From CAZGNZ01 sp964527215 (lineage in GTDB: Bacteria > Fidelibacterota > Marinisomatia > SCGC-AAA003-L08 > JACNLC01), in NCBI GenBank assembly GCA_964527215.1, contig CAZGNZ010000049.1:1-23589 (forward strand): DNA of 23,589 nt. Reading direction: 5' to 3'. Numbering within the stretch: the stretch's first letter is position 1; every line of letters begins with the position of its first letter. Below are positions 8,232 through 17,473 of this stretch, in pieces. The translations under genes and the position numbers were made by a program. The notes beneath the pieces are model-generated. The model saw nothing but the letters and a program-made list of their open reading frames with translations, made no database searches and had not been told where the DNA came from.

Positions 8232-10256
8232 GTGCGTCGATTTATTCTGGTTGCATTTGCGGCGATGTGTGTGCTTTCCGGTTCCGATATTTATCGTGAT
8301 GATGCTTTTCTGTTCTGTCTTCAGCCGTCTGCCGAACGACTGGATATTCAAACTGTCGGGGACAATATCCGCACCGGATATCCTGAACTCAACCGGTTTC
8401 TGGACCAGAATCAAATCCATAATCTTGAGCTATGGATTCCCTTTGCCACTGACCGGGATCATTCCGGTGATATTTATCTGAACCGGGTATACCGGGCATA
8501 TCTGTCAGAAAAAACGGCTTCTCCGGTCTCTGAACTCACCAAGCAGCTCACAGGATTAAGCTTCATTCATTCGGCGGAGCCGGAACCGATCCGGAGACCT
8601 TTGTACACTCCAAATGATCCACAGTACAACCAGCAGTGGTTTCTCAATCAGATCAATGCCAACGATGCCTGGGATTTTTGGAATCCCAACGGCGGTGATC
8701 TCCCTGGAAATCCGAATGTGCTGCTGGCCTCCATTGATACCGGTGTGGATTGGTATCATGAGGATCTGGTGGATCATATCTGGCAGAACCTGAACGAAGA
8801 TGCCGACGGCGACGGACACACGATCGAGTATGTGGGCGGCAGTTGGGTGCTTGATCCAGGTGACCTGAACGGGATTGATGATGATGACTGGGATTATAAT
8901 CCAAACACATTTGTGGATGACCTCATCGGCTGGGATCACTGCGGTTGGGACGGTGAAGAGGACAATAATCCCATTCCGCGGCAGGATGTCTCGGACTACA
9001 GCACCTGGGCTCACGGTACCCATGTGGCCGGACTGCTGTCTGCCAGTACGGATAACAGCATCGGCATTGCGTCGGCTGCCTTTAACTGCAGCATTATGTC
9101 CATCAAGGTTTCAATTGAAAATCAGACCGGCATACCCAATATTCAGGAAGGATATTCCGGTATTCTTTACGGCGCCCAGGCCGGACACCACTATGCTGAT
9201 TTCGCCGTTCTCAACAACAGCTGGGGTGGTCCCGGCTACAATGTCTACGAGCAGGCCACCATTGATGTGGCTCACGATGAATACGGGGCGGTCATCATTG
9301 CTGCCGGCGGCAACGGGGATTACGGCGAGGAGTACGCGACACATTATCCTTCCAGCTACGAAAATGTTATCTCGGTTGCACCGCTCGGTTCCGGCGATGC
9401 CTGGCATCACTGGGCCACCTATCATGAAACCATTGATATTTCGGCACCGGGAGAAAACATCCGCAGCTGCGTGATGGGAGATCATTACTCATCCTGGGAT
9501 GGTTCCTCAATGGCTGCTCCGGTGGTAGCCAGCACGGTGGGACTGATGCGTTCCATGTATCCTGAATGGAACAATATCCAGCTGGAAACCATGCTGCTGG
9601 CAACAGCCGATCCGGTATTGTACTCTGTGAATTCGGAAGGCTACCTGCAGGGGAAACTGGGAACCGGTCGAGTGGATGCCCTTATGGCACTTCAGTACGG
9701 TTTGTATCCGCAAATTGAGTTTATTGGCGAGAATATCACGATACTGGACGGCGCGGACAATGTGTTGAATACCGGTGAATCCATCGAGCTGGTGTTTGTC
9801 CTGATGGCCAATCCTGAATGGGGCTCAGCCTGGAATATTGCCGGTGAACTGACCACAGACCATCCGGCGGTGGATATTCAGAGCAGCGTGGCTTTTTTCT
9901 GGGATATGGCACCCGGGGATGCCAGTCTGAATGAGCTGGACCCCTATCTCATTGAGTTTGAAGACGGTTCAGCCGGAACGGTTGATTTTACACTCACTCT
10001 GACATCCAATCAGACGGACTGGCTGGAATACCGCGTTGATATTCCGTTTACCATCGAGGTTGCCGGATCAGCCATGCTGCCGGGTGACCTGAATGGTGAC
10101 GAATCACTGGATGTGTTGGATGTTGTGACGCTGGCCGGAATTATCATCGGCAGCACCGATCCCACACCGGATCAGGAAATCACCGGCGATCTGAACGAAG
10201 ACGGTATCCTGGATGTGCTGGACATCATTCTGCTGGTGGGTATCATTATCGGATAA
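8232..10256 (+). CDS. Secreted subtilisin-like (S8) serine protease with dockerin-like C-terminus
   Basis: 674 residues, beginning at GTG 8232 behind AAGGGGA. Residues 1-18 are a signal peptide, then a propeptide-like region (to about 125) ending before the NDPQYNQQWFLNQI segment that usually precedes the S8 domain. The catalytic triad is complete: Asp169 in ASIDTGVDW, His261 in HGTHVAG and Ser426 in DGSSMAAP; Asn361 (AAGGN) fits the oxyanion hole. A long Asp-rich insertion (about 190-255) between Asp and His probably binds calcium. Residues about 490-612 form a beta-sandwich-like stretch. The C-terminus (617-674) is a duplicated calcium-loop module, GDLNGDESLDVLD and GDLNEDGILDVLD, each followed by a hydrophobic helix, ending IIIG. 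Predicted role: extracellular or cell-surface protein degradation. It converges on the barrel gene with only 4 bp between stops. Confidence 0.95.
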   Translation: MRRFILVAFAAMCVLSGSDIYRDDAFLFCLQPSAERLDIQTVGDNIRTGYPELNRFLDQNQIHNLELWIPFATDRDHSGDIYLNRVYRAYLSEKTASPVSELTKQLTGLSFIHSAEPEPIRRPLYTPNDPQYNQQWFLNQINANDAWDFWNPNGGDLPGNPNVLLASIDTGVDWYHEDLVDHIWQNLNEDADGDGHTIEYVGGSWVLDPGDLNGIDDDDWDYNPNTFVDDLIGWDHCGWDGEEDNNPIPRQDVSDYSTWAHGTHVAGLLSASTDNSIGIASAAFNCSIMSIKVSIENQTGIPNIQEGYSGILYGAQAGHHYADFAVLNNSWGGPGYNVYEQATIDVAHDEYGAVIIAAGGNGDYGEEYATHYPSSYENVISVAPLGSGDAWHHWATYHETIDISAPGENIRSCVMGDHYSSWDGSSMAAPVVASTVGLMRSMYPEWNNIQLETMLLATADPVLYSVNSEGYLQGKLGTGRVDALMALQYGLYPQIEFIGENITILDGADNVLNTGESIELVFVLMANPEWGSAWNIAGELTTDHPAVDIQSSVAFFWDMAPGDASLNELDPYLIEFEDGSAGTVDFTLTLTSNQTDWLEYRVDIPFTIEVAGSAMLPGDLNGDESLDVLDVVTLAGIIIGSTDPTPDQEITGDLNEDGILDVLDIILLVGIIIG

Positions 10257-10260
10257 CCAA

Positions 10261-12018
10261 TCAGAGCTTGTATCTGAGGTATAGCTGGAAATCCCGGGTT
10301 TTCAGATCCGAGAAATGGGCCACATCCACCAGACTGCGGGAATAGACCAATTCAGCATGAAGCTGTGGTGCAATTTTGGCATACAAGCCCGCTGAAATGG
10401 CTGCGTCGATTCGTTTACCGCGAAAATCATCCACCCACTCCGCACCGTAAAAGTCTTCTTCTTCCTCAATCAAATCGTCTTCTGGTCCCATCCTGAGTGT
10501 CTGATGCCCTTCCATGAGAAACCGCATTTCCGCTCCGTACATCAACCCAAGGGTTCCTTCCCCGGAATGGTTCATCAACCCTGCGATTATGTAATCCATT
10601 TCATTGATGTACTGCAGCAGTGATCCCTCAATCCTGCTTCGCTGTTCATACTGAAGACGATGATAGGTCAGACGCAAGGACAGGTGGCGGGTGAGAGTGG
10701 CCTGCACCCCCAGCTGCCAGCCGGGATGGTAGCAGTCGGAGAGATCGGCATCGTCGCCGGTCAGATGGGTCCAGTTTCCGCCCATCAGCAGGGACCATTT
10801 TGTGTGATGGGATTTTTGCCGAGTAATTCGAGTGGAACTCCCGAAATAACGCTGAAGATTTTTAACCGTCATGGTGTATTCATCATACTGATTATTGTCT
10901 CTGGAATACGATGAACCGGTTCTGTTTTCGACGGCGCAATTGTAGCGAAACCCAAAATAATTGGACAACTGCTGATATCTCTGGTCATTGAAAACGCGGG
11001 ACAGCAGCTTCAGAATGCCCGAAGACTCAAAGCCGTAGCCGTGTGTCACAATCCGGGTTGAGCCGTCGTGATTGCTTCGGCCGGTGCGCAGAATAAAGCT
11101 GTCCAGCAGTTTGACTTCCACTCCGCGGCGCAGGGTGATACCGTCTTCAGAATTCCAGCCAAACAAATGATCGCCCCACTCCAGATCGCCCATCCCGGAT
11201 TGATAGCTGTACTCATAATCCGGTGGACTCATTTCCGGATTCGTGACTTTTACCAGAATATCCTGACCTTCCTGGGCATACTGCAGGGATACCAGTTCCA
11301 GTCCGCATTGATGGGTCAGGGTCAGGAGAGCGGAAAACCCGGCCTGAACGCTGCGTTCCAACGGGAATTCTAAATCACCTTGATTCATGGGTCCGCCGAT
11401 ATTGCTTTTGCAATATCCCATCGTGGGTGTCAGACTGAAGACATAATTGTCCGTAGAGTAGTGGCCAATGTCATCAGCCGAGATCTGATATCCCCAGCTG
11501 TAAAGGCGGTTGTAGGACCGGTACGTGATGACATCATCCATAACAACAAGCAGTTTTTGATCCACAACGCCAAATGCCGCACGGAGCGGAGTATAAGGAA
11601 TTTTCCCGTTGATGGAAAGCGCATACCCGTAGGATTTGTCATACGACTGCCAGTCTGATTCCGCGTCCACGGCCGATTTCAGGCGGGTGGCAAAGCGGGT
11701 GATTCCCAGTTCGTAATTTCGCGTTTCCGGATGATAGCCGATAGACCAGAATTCCTGGCTGAGGAAGGTGTTTCCCACCATTCCCGGCTCCCACCTGATG
11801 CGGTAGTCGGAGCTTTCATAACTCAGTCCGGCAGGGAAACGCAGACTGGCGGGATTCAGCATCACTCGGTGAGGGTCGTTGGCAGGGATGGCGCAGCCCG
11901 TTCCGCCCATTCCAATGGATGCCGGACTGGTTGGCTGTGTTATAAATGTGAGTCCGGCACTGCTGCCGGTCAGGATGCCTGTGAGAATAAAACATAAGAT
12001 GGTTAAATAGTGCTTCAT
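10261..12018 (-). CDS. Large outer-membrane beta-barrel protein (PorV/OmpP1-like)
   Basis: 585 residues from ATG 12018, chosen because the protein then starts with a compact signal peptide (MKHYLTILCFILTGILTGSSA). An ATG at 12045 would add nine residues; neither start has a Shine-Dalgarno. The mature N-terminus (QPTSPASIGMGGTG, then DPHRVMLNPASL) is the pattern of PorV/PorQ and FadL/OmpP1-type barrels, where a small-residue plug segment precedes an NPA motif. The rest is alternating amphipathic strands with many Tyr and Trp, and the protein ends in LYLRYKL. PorV-type barrels act in surface delivery of proteins in type IX systems; a related role here is only inferred from the neighbouring secreted proteases. 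No other type IX gene is visible, so a lipid or substrate channel remains possible. Confidence 0.7.
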   Translation of the reverse strand: MKHYLTILCFILTGILTGSSAGLTFITQPTSPASIGMGGTGCAIPANDPHRVMLNPASLRFPAGLSYESSDYRIRWEPGMVGNTFLSQEFWSIGYHPETRNYELGITRFATRLKSAVDAESDWQSYDKSYGYALSINGKIPYTPLRAAFGVVDQKLLVVMDDVITYRSYNRLYSWGYQISADDIGHYSTDNYVFSLTPTMGYCKSNIGGPMNQGDLEFPLERSVQAGFSALLTLTHQCGLELVSLQYAQEGQDILVKVTNPEMSPPDYEYSYQSGMGDLEWGDHLFGWNSEDGITLRRGVEVKLLDSFILRTGRSNHDGSTRIVTHGYGFESSGILKLLSRVFNDQRYQQLSNYFGFRYNCAVENRTGSSYSRDNNQYDEYTMTVKNLQRYFGSSTRITRQKSHHTKWSLLMGGNWTHLTGDDADLSDCYHPGWQLGVQATLTRHLSLRLTYHRLQYEQRSRIEGSLLQYINEMDYIIAGLMNHSGEGTLGLMYGAEMRFLMEGHQTLRMGPEDDLIEEEEDFYGAEWVDDFRGKRIDAAISAGLYAKIAPQLHAELVYSRSLVDVAHFSDLKTRDFQLYLRYKL

Positions 12019-12364
12019 ATTATTACTATGATTTTGGATTGACATTCGGACAAGAAAAATTATAATTCATTAATTAACATTGTGATAGAAAATTTCTAAA
12101 TTGAGTTGTATCCGCTCCGGCTGCGGTCTGAAGCGAACAGTGCCCTGCTTTCCCGGCCCACCGGAAGCCGATGCAGACCCATCGTACTTAAAGCCAGTGA
12201 CAATCCATCCGGGTTGAGTCTGCAGTCAATGGAGTCATCTGCAGCCTGAGATATCCCTGGAATATTCGGAATCCGTTAAAAGAAAACAATGCGATACACC
12301 CATATTCTGTTTAACTGCAAAATCAAAACTTAGGATCAAACCATGCACGCCGGGGTGCAAAGCA
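12019..12364. other. Intergenic region between barrel and potassium channel genes
   Basis: It presumably holds the promoter of the barrel gene and the end of the channel transcript. On the minus strand about 12270-12105 stays open for roughly 55 codons (reading PGISQAADDSIDCRLNPDG in part) but has no start or Shine-Dalgarno; it may be a gene remnant or chance. I see no RNA gene or clear terminator. Confidence 0.4.
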
Positions 12365-13378
12365 TCAATCTGTCAGGCCGCCTGTCAGGCACAGGGTCTC
12401 CAGTTTTTTCAGGTTTTTCAGATACCCCATGGCAATCAGCAGATCCCCTGAATTCAGTATAGTACTTCCCCTGGGATTGAACACCATCTGCCCGTCCGGT
12501 TTGCGAATGGCGGCAATGATGACATCTGTCTCCGACCGGTTGAAGGCTTCCATAATCGGCTTGCCGTCCAGTACGGAGTTGTTGCAGATGCGGACTTCAT
12601 CAATTTCCCATTCAATATCGGCACCCTGGCCGATAAGCTCCAGGAAATCCATCACTGCCGGGCGGGTCAGCATGTTCACCAGACTGTGTCCGGTCACTTC
12701 GTAGGGATTCAGAACCTTATTGGCCCCTGCCGTATAAAATTTCTGCTTGTTGTGCTTATTGTTGTTTTTGGAAATAATAAACAGATCGTTTTTTAATCCG
12801 CGGGCAGTCAGAGTGACAAACAGATTGTTTTCATCCTTTGCCAAAACAGCGACCAGCCCTTTGGCTTTTTCAATCCCCGCTGTTTTTAATATCTTATCAT
12901 CCAGACAGTCACCCTCAATAACATTGTATCCGCACTCAAGGGCCCGCTCAGTATGGGACGGGTTCTTGTCAATCACCACAAATTTGGTATTCTTGTGTGT
13001 CAATTCACTGCAGATGGTACTTCCCATCCGCCCATATCCGCAGACAATGTAATGACTGTGCAGTTTTTTGATTCGTTTGTCCATTCTTTGACTCCGAAGA
13101 AGCTGGTTTGATACGACGTATTCCGAAATCATGGTGATGGCAAATGCGACTATGCCCACGCCGAAAATAATCAGAACCATCGTAAAAAGGCGACCGGCTG
13201 CACTGAGATCGTTCAGACCTCCTCCAAACCCCACAGTACTCAATATTACGGAAGTCATATACAGCGAATCGAACCACTTCATATTTTCAATGAAGTGATA
13301 TCCAACCGTACCAATAATCAGAAATATCAGCAGCAGGGCCCAGACGCGGGTAAATTGGGATTTTGACGTACTTCTCAT
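12365..13378 (-). CDS. Potassium channel with RCK (TrkA-N/TrkA-C) domains
   Basis: 337 residues. Two membrane helices (about 12-30 and 63-90) flank a pore loop with the K+ selectivity filter TVGFG at 48-52. The cytoplasmic part is an RCK domain: nucleotide-binding GYGRMG at 114-119, acidic Asp137 at the end of the second strand (FVVIDKNP) and ELTHKNTKF helix, followed by a TrkA-C domain (about 255-330, GDLLIAMG). This is the standard two-helix MthK-type layout, gating K+ flux in response to Ca2+ or nucleotide. The filter has Phe instead of Tyr, which is common in this group. The ATG has no obvious Shine-Dalgarno. It is divergently transcribed from the M6 protease gene, with no functional link visible. 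Confidence 0.93.
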   Translation of the reverse strand: MRSTSKSQFTRVWALLLIFLIIGTVGYHFIENMKWFDSLYMTSVILSTVGFGGGLNDLSAAGRLFTMVLIIFGVGIVAFAITMISEYVVSNQLLRSQRMDKRIKKLHSHYIVCGYGRMGSTICSELTHKNTKFVVIDKNPSHTERALECGYNVIEGDCLDDKILKTAGIEKAKGLVAVLAKDENNLFVTLTARGLKNDLFIISKNNNKHNKQKFYTAGANKVLNPYEVTGHSLVNMLTRPAVMDFLELIGQGADIEWEIDEVRICNNSVLDGKPIMEAFNRSETDVIIAAIRKPDGQMVFNPRGSTILNSGDLLIAMGYLKNLKKLETLCLTGGLTD

Positions 13379-13773
13379 GATTGCAGACAGATGATTTAAG
13401 TAAAAAACCTTCAGCCAAATTTAGATTTTAATTGTAACTAAAGAAAACAGAAAGACACTTATTACCGGGTATTAATCAATGACTTATGGAGGTAAAAATA
13501 CGTCTGGATGAAAAGTCGACTGTATATCTCCTGCCGCCAAACAGGATTCAGGAATTCCAAATGCGGTCATACTTTCAGCTTCAGGATTTGTGAACTTTTT
13601 GTTTAAGTCCGGAGACAATATCGATTGTGAATACAAGAGGTCTTCTTTACTCTGTAATTTCCCATGCGTTCACAATCTGTAAAATAAAAAACATGGTCTG
13701 CTCAAGTGTATATTGGATATAATATATGCTTTGAATTTAATCTATTAGCGTTATCTCAACGAAGGAAAAAATC
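13379..13773. promoter_or_regulatory. Divergent intergenic region, channel / M6 protease
   Basis: It must carry promoters for both flanking genes. A TATAAT at 13718-13723 is a plausible -10 for the M6 protease gene, but no good -35 lies 17 bp upstream. GAAGGA sits 7 nt before the GTG at 13774. No gene or repeat is seen. Confidence 0.4.
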
Positions 13774-16700
13774 GTGAAACAGTTTGCATTATCTTTCTGT
13801 CTGCTGGCTGCAGTTCTGCAGGGAGTTCCGGCATCCTCCCAGCCGATCACTCTGATACAGCCGGATGAAACCGCATTTCAGGCCCATATCAGAGGGGATG
13901 AGTGGAACCACTGGTATGAAACTGCTGACGGATATACCATCAGTCGAAATGACGATCTGGTATGGGTGTACGCTGTTTCGGTTGAGAACAATCGGCTGGT
14001 GCTCGGTTCAGATCCTGCTCACATCCCGCCGGTTCAGCGGTCTGTTCCAAAACATCTGCATTCGGTCCGCCCAGCGGTTCAAATGCCGGAACCGGGTGTT
14101 GATTTGAGAGATCTGCAGCGGACAGAATTTGAAGTTCCGCTGCTGCTTATCGATTATCCGGATATGCCGGCATCCTATCCGCCGGAAAATTTTGAAGAAC
14201 TGATGAATTCCGAAAATTATACCACTTCCCACGGCCCCACCGGCAGTTTCAATAATTTTTATATGGAGAACTCCTATGGTCAGTTTGATCCCTTTACAAC
14301 CGTTTACGGATGGTTTACGGCCCAGGAACCTCATGATATTTACGGCAGCAGTGCGCCCAATGGGTGGAACATGGTTCGGCTGATGATTCGCCAGGCGGTG
14401 GATGAAGCGGAAGCCATGGGTGTTGACTGGACACTCTATGACAATGACGGAAACGGTACCGTGGATGCTCTGAACGTTATCCATGCCGGTTTCGGCGCTG
14501 AAGAGGGATCGGGCAGCAATGTTTGGTCCCATCGCTGGAATCTCGGCGATTATGCCGTTGAGTATGACGGTGTGTGGATTGACGACTACACCATCAATCC
14601 GGAAAAACAGGGACAGAACACCACACCGGAAATTGTGAATATCGGTGTTATCTGTCATGAGTTCGGTCATGCGCTGGGACTTCCCGACCTGTATGATACC
14701 GACTACTCTTCAACTGGAATCGGCACATGGGGACTGATGGCCGGCGGATCCTGGGGCGGTAACGGCAATTCCGCCTGGTATCCCGCCCACTTTTGCGCCT
14801 GGAGCAAAGTGACTCTGGGCTGGGTGGACCCGATTGTGATTACAGAAGGCTCCCTGACGCTTGATATTCCCAATGTTGAAGAAAATCCGGTGATCTACCG
14901 GATGGACGGTGAAGGTCCTGAAAATGAATACTGGCTTTTTGAAAACCGTCAGCAGATCCTTTCGGATCAAACCCTGAAAAACAGCGGTCTCATGATCTGG
15001 CACGTGGATGACAATCTCAGCAACAACAACAACGAGTGGCATTACCTGGTGGATCTGGAACAGGCGGACGGCAATTTTGATTTGAACGAGAACCGCAGCA
15101 GCGATATGGGTGATCCTTACCCAGGTTCCTACAGCAATCATGAATTCGCGGATCATACGACTCCCAACTCCAGATATTATTCTGACGAGCCGTCTGGTGT
15201 CAGTGTGCTGAATATTGAAGAAAATGATATGATTATTTCAGCCAATTTTCGCAATCTTCCGACCATTTATATTTCAGAATACCAGTTTGAGGAATTTGAC
15301 GGAGACGGGGATCTTGTGCCCAATCCCGGAGAAACGGCAGGGATAACTGCGGCATTTTACAATCCCTCTTCGGACCCCATCGACAATCTGACTGCGTCCG
15401 TGAGTTCGGCCGATCCCGGCATCACTGTATTAACGGAGACGATTGCCATTGAGGATCTGGATCCGTATCAGTCCGGAACAGGGGATGCGGTTCTGGTCGC
15501 AATTGATTCGGAAGCCGACCTCGGAATTCACAGCATCAGTTTCACTGTTGCCGGTGAAATGCCGGAAGACCTTTTTGATCAGGTTATCACGCTGGATTTT
15601 GAAGTGACCGTCAATCAGGTTGGATATCCGGTGCTGCTTGACAACAAAGTCAATTCAGCACCGCTCTCGTTTGATCTGGATCAGGACGGCACACAGGAAT
15701 TGATTTTCGGTGATTTCGACGGTTTTCTTCATGTGCGGCGATTTGACGGATCCATTTTTCCCGGGCAGTGGCCCTTTGATACCGAAAATCAGATATGGGG
15801 GGCACCGGCTGCCGCGGATATTGATCTGGACGGTACAATAGAGATCGTCGTCAATTCCAAAAGCAGGCATCTGTATATTCTGGATACGGAAGGAAATGTG
15901 GAGCTGGATTTCGATGCAGATCAGTTTCTGGTTGGTACTCCTGCCCTCGGGAATCTGGATGATGATGCGGACCTGGAAATCGTGTTTGGATCCATGGACA
16001 GCGCGGGGCAGCTGTTTGCCCTGAATCCTGACGGGACGTCTGTTGACGGTTTTCCATATGCCTTAAATGAACGGTGCTACGAAGCCGTCGGTCTGACGGA
16101 TTTCAACAGCAACGGTCTGGATGATATTGTGATCGGTACAGATACCGGACATTTGCATGTAATTCTGGACGACGGCATGGAAGCAGAGGGGTTTCCGCTG
16201 GATCTGGGTGACAAAATCAGATCCGCACCTGCGCTGGCTGATTTGGACAGCGACGGGCGAAAAGACATTATCATCGGCTGCGACAGCGGCTTTCTTACAG
16301 CGGTAGATTTTGATGGAAATGAAATTTTCAGCTTTGATACCGGTGCTGCAATCCGCACATCCCCGGCCGTCATAGAAGACAGCGGCATCCTGAAAATTTT
16401 CATTGGTAATGACGACGGTAACCTGTACGGGATTTCTCCAGGAGGAAACGCGTATTACAACTGGCCTCAGAACCTGGGACAGCCTCTGAAATCTTCCGCC
16501 GCATTTGCCGATCTGGATTCAGACGGTTTTCTGGAAATTATGGTTGCATCCAAATCCGGTCAGTTAACCGCTTTTCGGACAGACGGCGAATGGATGCCGG
16601 GATTCCCGTTTGAAATCGGTCAGTCATCGGAATGCTCTCCACTGGCGGCAGATCTGGACGGAGACGGCGATCTTGAACTGGCCGCCGGTTCTGATACGGG

Positions 16701-16989
16701 ACTGTCGGTGATTGACTGGAAGCTGCCCGGCTTTGAATCCGACTGGTCCATGTTTCATGGAAATGCACATCGCAACGGCTGCTATGAGGGCCAGGGAATT
16801 ATTCTCGAATCAGGTGATTTGAATTCAGATTCGGATATTGACATTCTTGATATTGTGATTATGGTGGCAATCATTATCGGTGAAATGGAACCCACAGATG
16901 CACAGCTGATACTGGGCGACATTAACTGGGACGGAGAAATAAACGTGCAGGACGCCGTTGTTCTGGCCGGCATGCTGCTGGAAGTTTAA
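13774..16989 (+). CDS. Secreted M6 (immune inhibitor A-type) metalloprotease with FG-GAP-like repeats and dockerin-like C-terminus
   Basis: 1071 residues from GTG 13774 (GAAGGA upstream). Residues 1-22 are a signal peptide and about 23-108 a propeptide of the kind seen in M6 proteases (WNHWYETADGYTI). The zinc site HEFGHALGLPD at 295-305 gives His295, His299 and Asp305 as ligands and Glu296 as catalytic base; GTWGLMAGGSW at 317-327 fits the Met-turn. Residues about 498-615 are a beta-sandwich region. Residues about 628-980 hold eight FG-GAP/VCBS-like blades (such as LADLDSDGRKDIIIG and AADLDGDGDLELAAG), with an Asp-rich calcium loop in most of them, then a WSMFHGNAHRNG closing strand. The C-terminus (1013-1071) is the same duplicated calcium-loop module as the S8 protease (GDLNSDSDIDILD, GDINWDGEINVQD). 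It is expected to cleave extracellular proteins at the cell surface or after release. Confidence 0.95.
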   Translation: MKQFALSFCLLAAVLQGVPASSQPITLIQPDETAFQAHIRGDEWNHWYETADGYTISRNDDLVWVYAVSVENNRLVLGSDPAHIPPVQRSVPKHLHSVRPAVQMPEPGVDLRDLQRTEFEVPLLLIDYPDMPASYPPENFEELMNSENYTTSHGPTGSFNNFYMENSYGQFDPFTTVYGWFTAQEPHDIYGSSAPNGWNMVRLMIRQAVDEAEAMGVDWTLYDNDGNGTVDALNVIHAGFGAEEGSGSNVWSHRWNLGDYAVEYDGVWIDDYTINPEKQGQNTTPEIVNIGVICHEFGHALGLPDLYDTDYSSTGIGTWGLMAGGSWGGNGNSAWYPAHFCAWSKVTLGWVDPIVITEGSLTLDIPNVEENPVIYRMDGEGPENEYWLFENRQQILSDQTLKNSGLMIWHVDDNLSNNNNEWHYLVDLEQADGNFDLNENRSSDMGDPYPGSYSNHEFADHTTPNSRYYSDEPSGVSVLNIEENDMIISANFRNLPTIYISEYQFEEFDGDGDLVPNPGETAGITAAFYNPSSDPIDNLTASVSSADPGITVLTETIAIEDLDPYQSGTGDAVLVAIDSEADLGIHSISFTVAGEMPEDLFDQVITLDFEVTVNQVGYPVLLDNKVNSAPLSFDLDQDGTQELIFGDFDGFLHVRRFDGSIFPGQWPFDTENQIWGAPAAADIDLDGTIEIVVNSKSRHLYILDTEGNVELDFDADQFLVGTPALGNLDDDADLEIVFGSMDSAGQLFALNPDGTSVDGFPYALNERCYEAVGLTDFNSNGLDDIVIGTDTGHLHVILDDGMEAEGFPLDLGDKIRSAPALADLDSDGRKDIIIGCDSGFLTAVDFDGNEIFSFDTGAAIRTSPAVIEDSGILKIFIGNDDGNLYGISPGGNAYYNWPQNLGQPLKSSAAFADLDSDGFLEIMVASKSGQLTAFRTDGEWMPGFPFEIGQSSECSPLAADLDGDGDLELAAGSDTGLSVIDWKLPGFESDWSMFHGNAHRNGCYEGQGIILESGDLNSDSDIDILDIVIMVAIIIGEMEPTDAQLILGDINWDGEINVQDAVVLAGMLLEV

Positions 16990-17066
16990 TGCCTAGACGC
17001 AACCGAATATTTTTGTGAGGAAATTACAAGTCACAGTAAATTGAACATATCGAACAGGCAACGATC

Positions 17067-17098
17067 ATGATAATCCGCAGATTTCTGCGGATTATCAT
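17067..17098. repeat. Perfect inverted repeat, 15-bp arms
   Basis: ATGATAATCCGCAGA (17067-17081) is followed after TT by its exact reverse complement (17084-17098). It lies 78 bp after the M6 protease stop. Neither strand has a T-run after the stem, so it is not a classical Rho-independent terminator; an operator, a processing hairpin or a repeat remnant are alternatives. Confidence 0.85.
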
Positions 17099-17194
17099 AT
17101 CATAAATGGATGGGAACATCATCAGAGACTGTGTCCGGAGTAACAAGCAAATCGCGAAATGAACTTGCCCGCTTAATCCGTAAGCTGCCGCCTG

Positions 17195-17251
17195 CACGCC
17201 AAAGGCGCATAAACACACCAAAGGCGCATAAACACGTCAAATGTGCATATC
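17195..17251 (+). repeat. Three tandem 19-bp repeats
   Basis: CACGCCAAAGGCGCATAAA, then CACACCAAAGGCGCATAAA, then a diverged CACGTCAAATGTGCATATC. The first unit can fold as CGCC-AAA-GGCG, which recalls the CGCCAAATGGCG hairpin of the dispersed repeat family. Confidence 0.75.
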
Positions 17252-17439
17252 CCAGCAGACGGAATCGACAAGTATGTTCGGGTACCCCACCGGTCACCGG
17301 TCACGGAACCCGGGCAGAATAGTTGCGGTGGGATTCATGCCATTTGACTCTGATCACAGAAAATAGAGAAAAAACAGCCCTGGATTTTGGCGGGTGAGTG
17401 GAAAGTGTCATCAATGATAACGGAACGAACTCCGGTCTT

Positions 17440-17457
17440 TCAGATTGAAAAATCTGA
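17440..17457 (+). promoter_or_regulatory. Inverted repeat just upstream of copA
   Basis: TCAGATT-GAAA-AATCTGA ends 16 nt before the copA ATG. The position suits an operator or a leader hairpin. It does not match the CopY/BlaI, CueR or CsoR operator patterns I know. Confidence 0.35.
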
Positions 17458-17473
17458 CATCTGAACAACAAAT

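Larger units (their letters stand above)
16990..17473. other. Intergenic region upstream of copA with several small repeats
   Basis: It contains the 15-bp-arm palindrome at 17067-17098, the 19-bp triple tandem repeat at 17195-17251 and an inverted repeat at 17440-17457. No supported gene. The end of the M6 protease transcript and the copA promoter must lie here. Confidence 0.6.

Noticed and set aside
12105..12270. Possible small gene or gene remnant on the minus strand
   Set aside because: Open for about 55 codons but with no start codon at a sensible place, no Shine-Dalgarno and no recognisable motif.
17195..17251. CRISPR-like array
   Set aside because: The 19-bp units are contiguous, with no spacers, and no cas genes are present.
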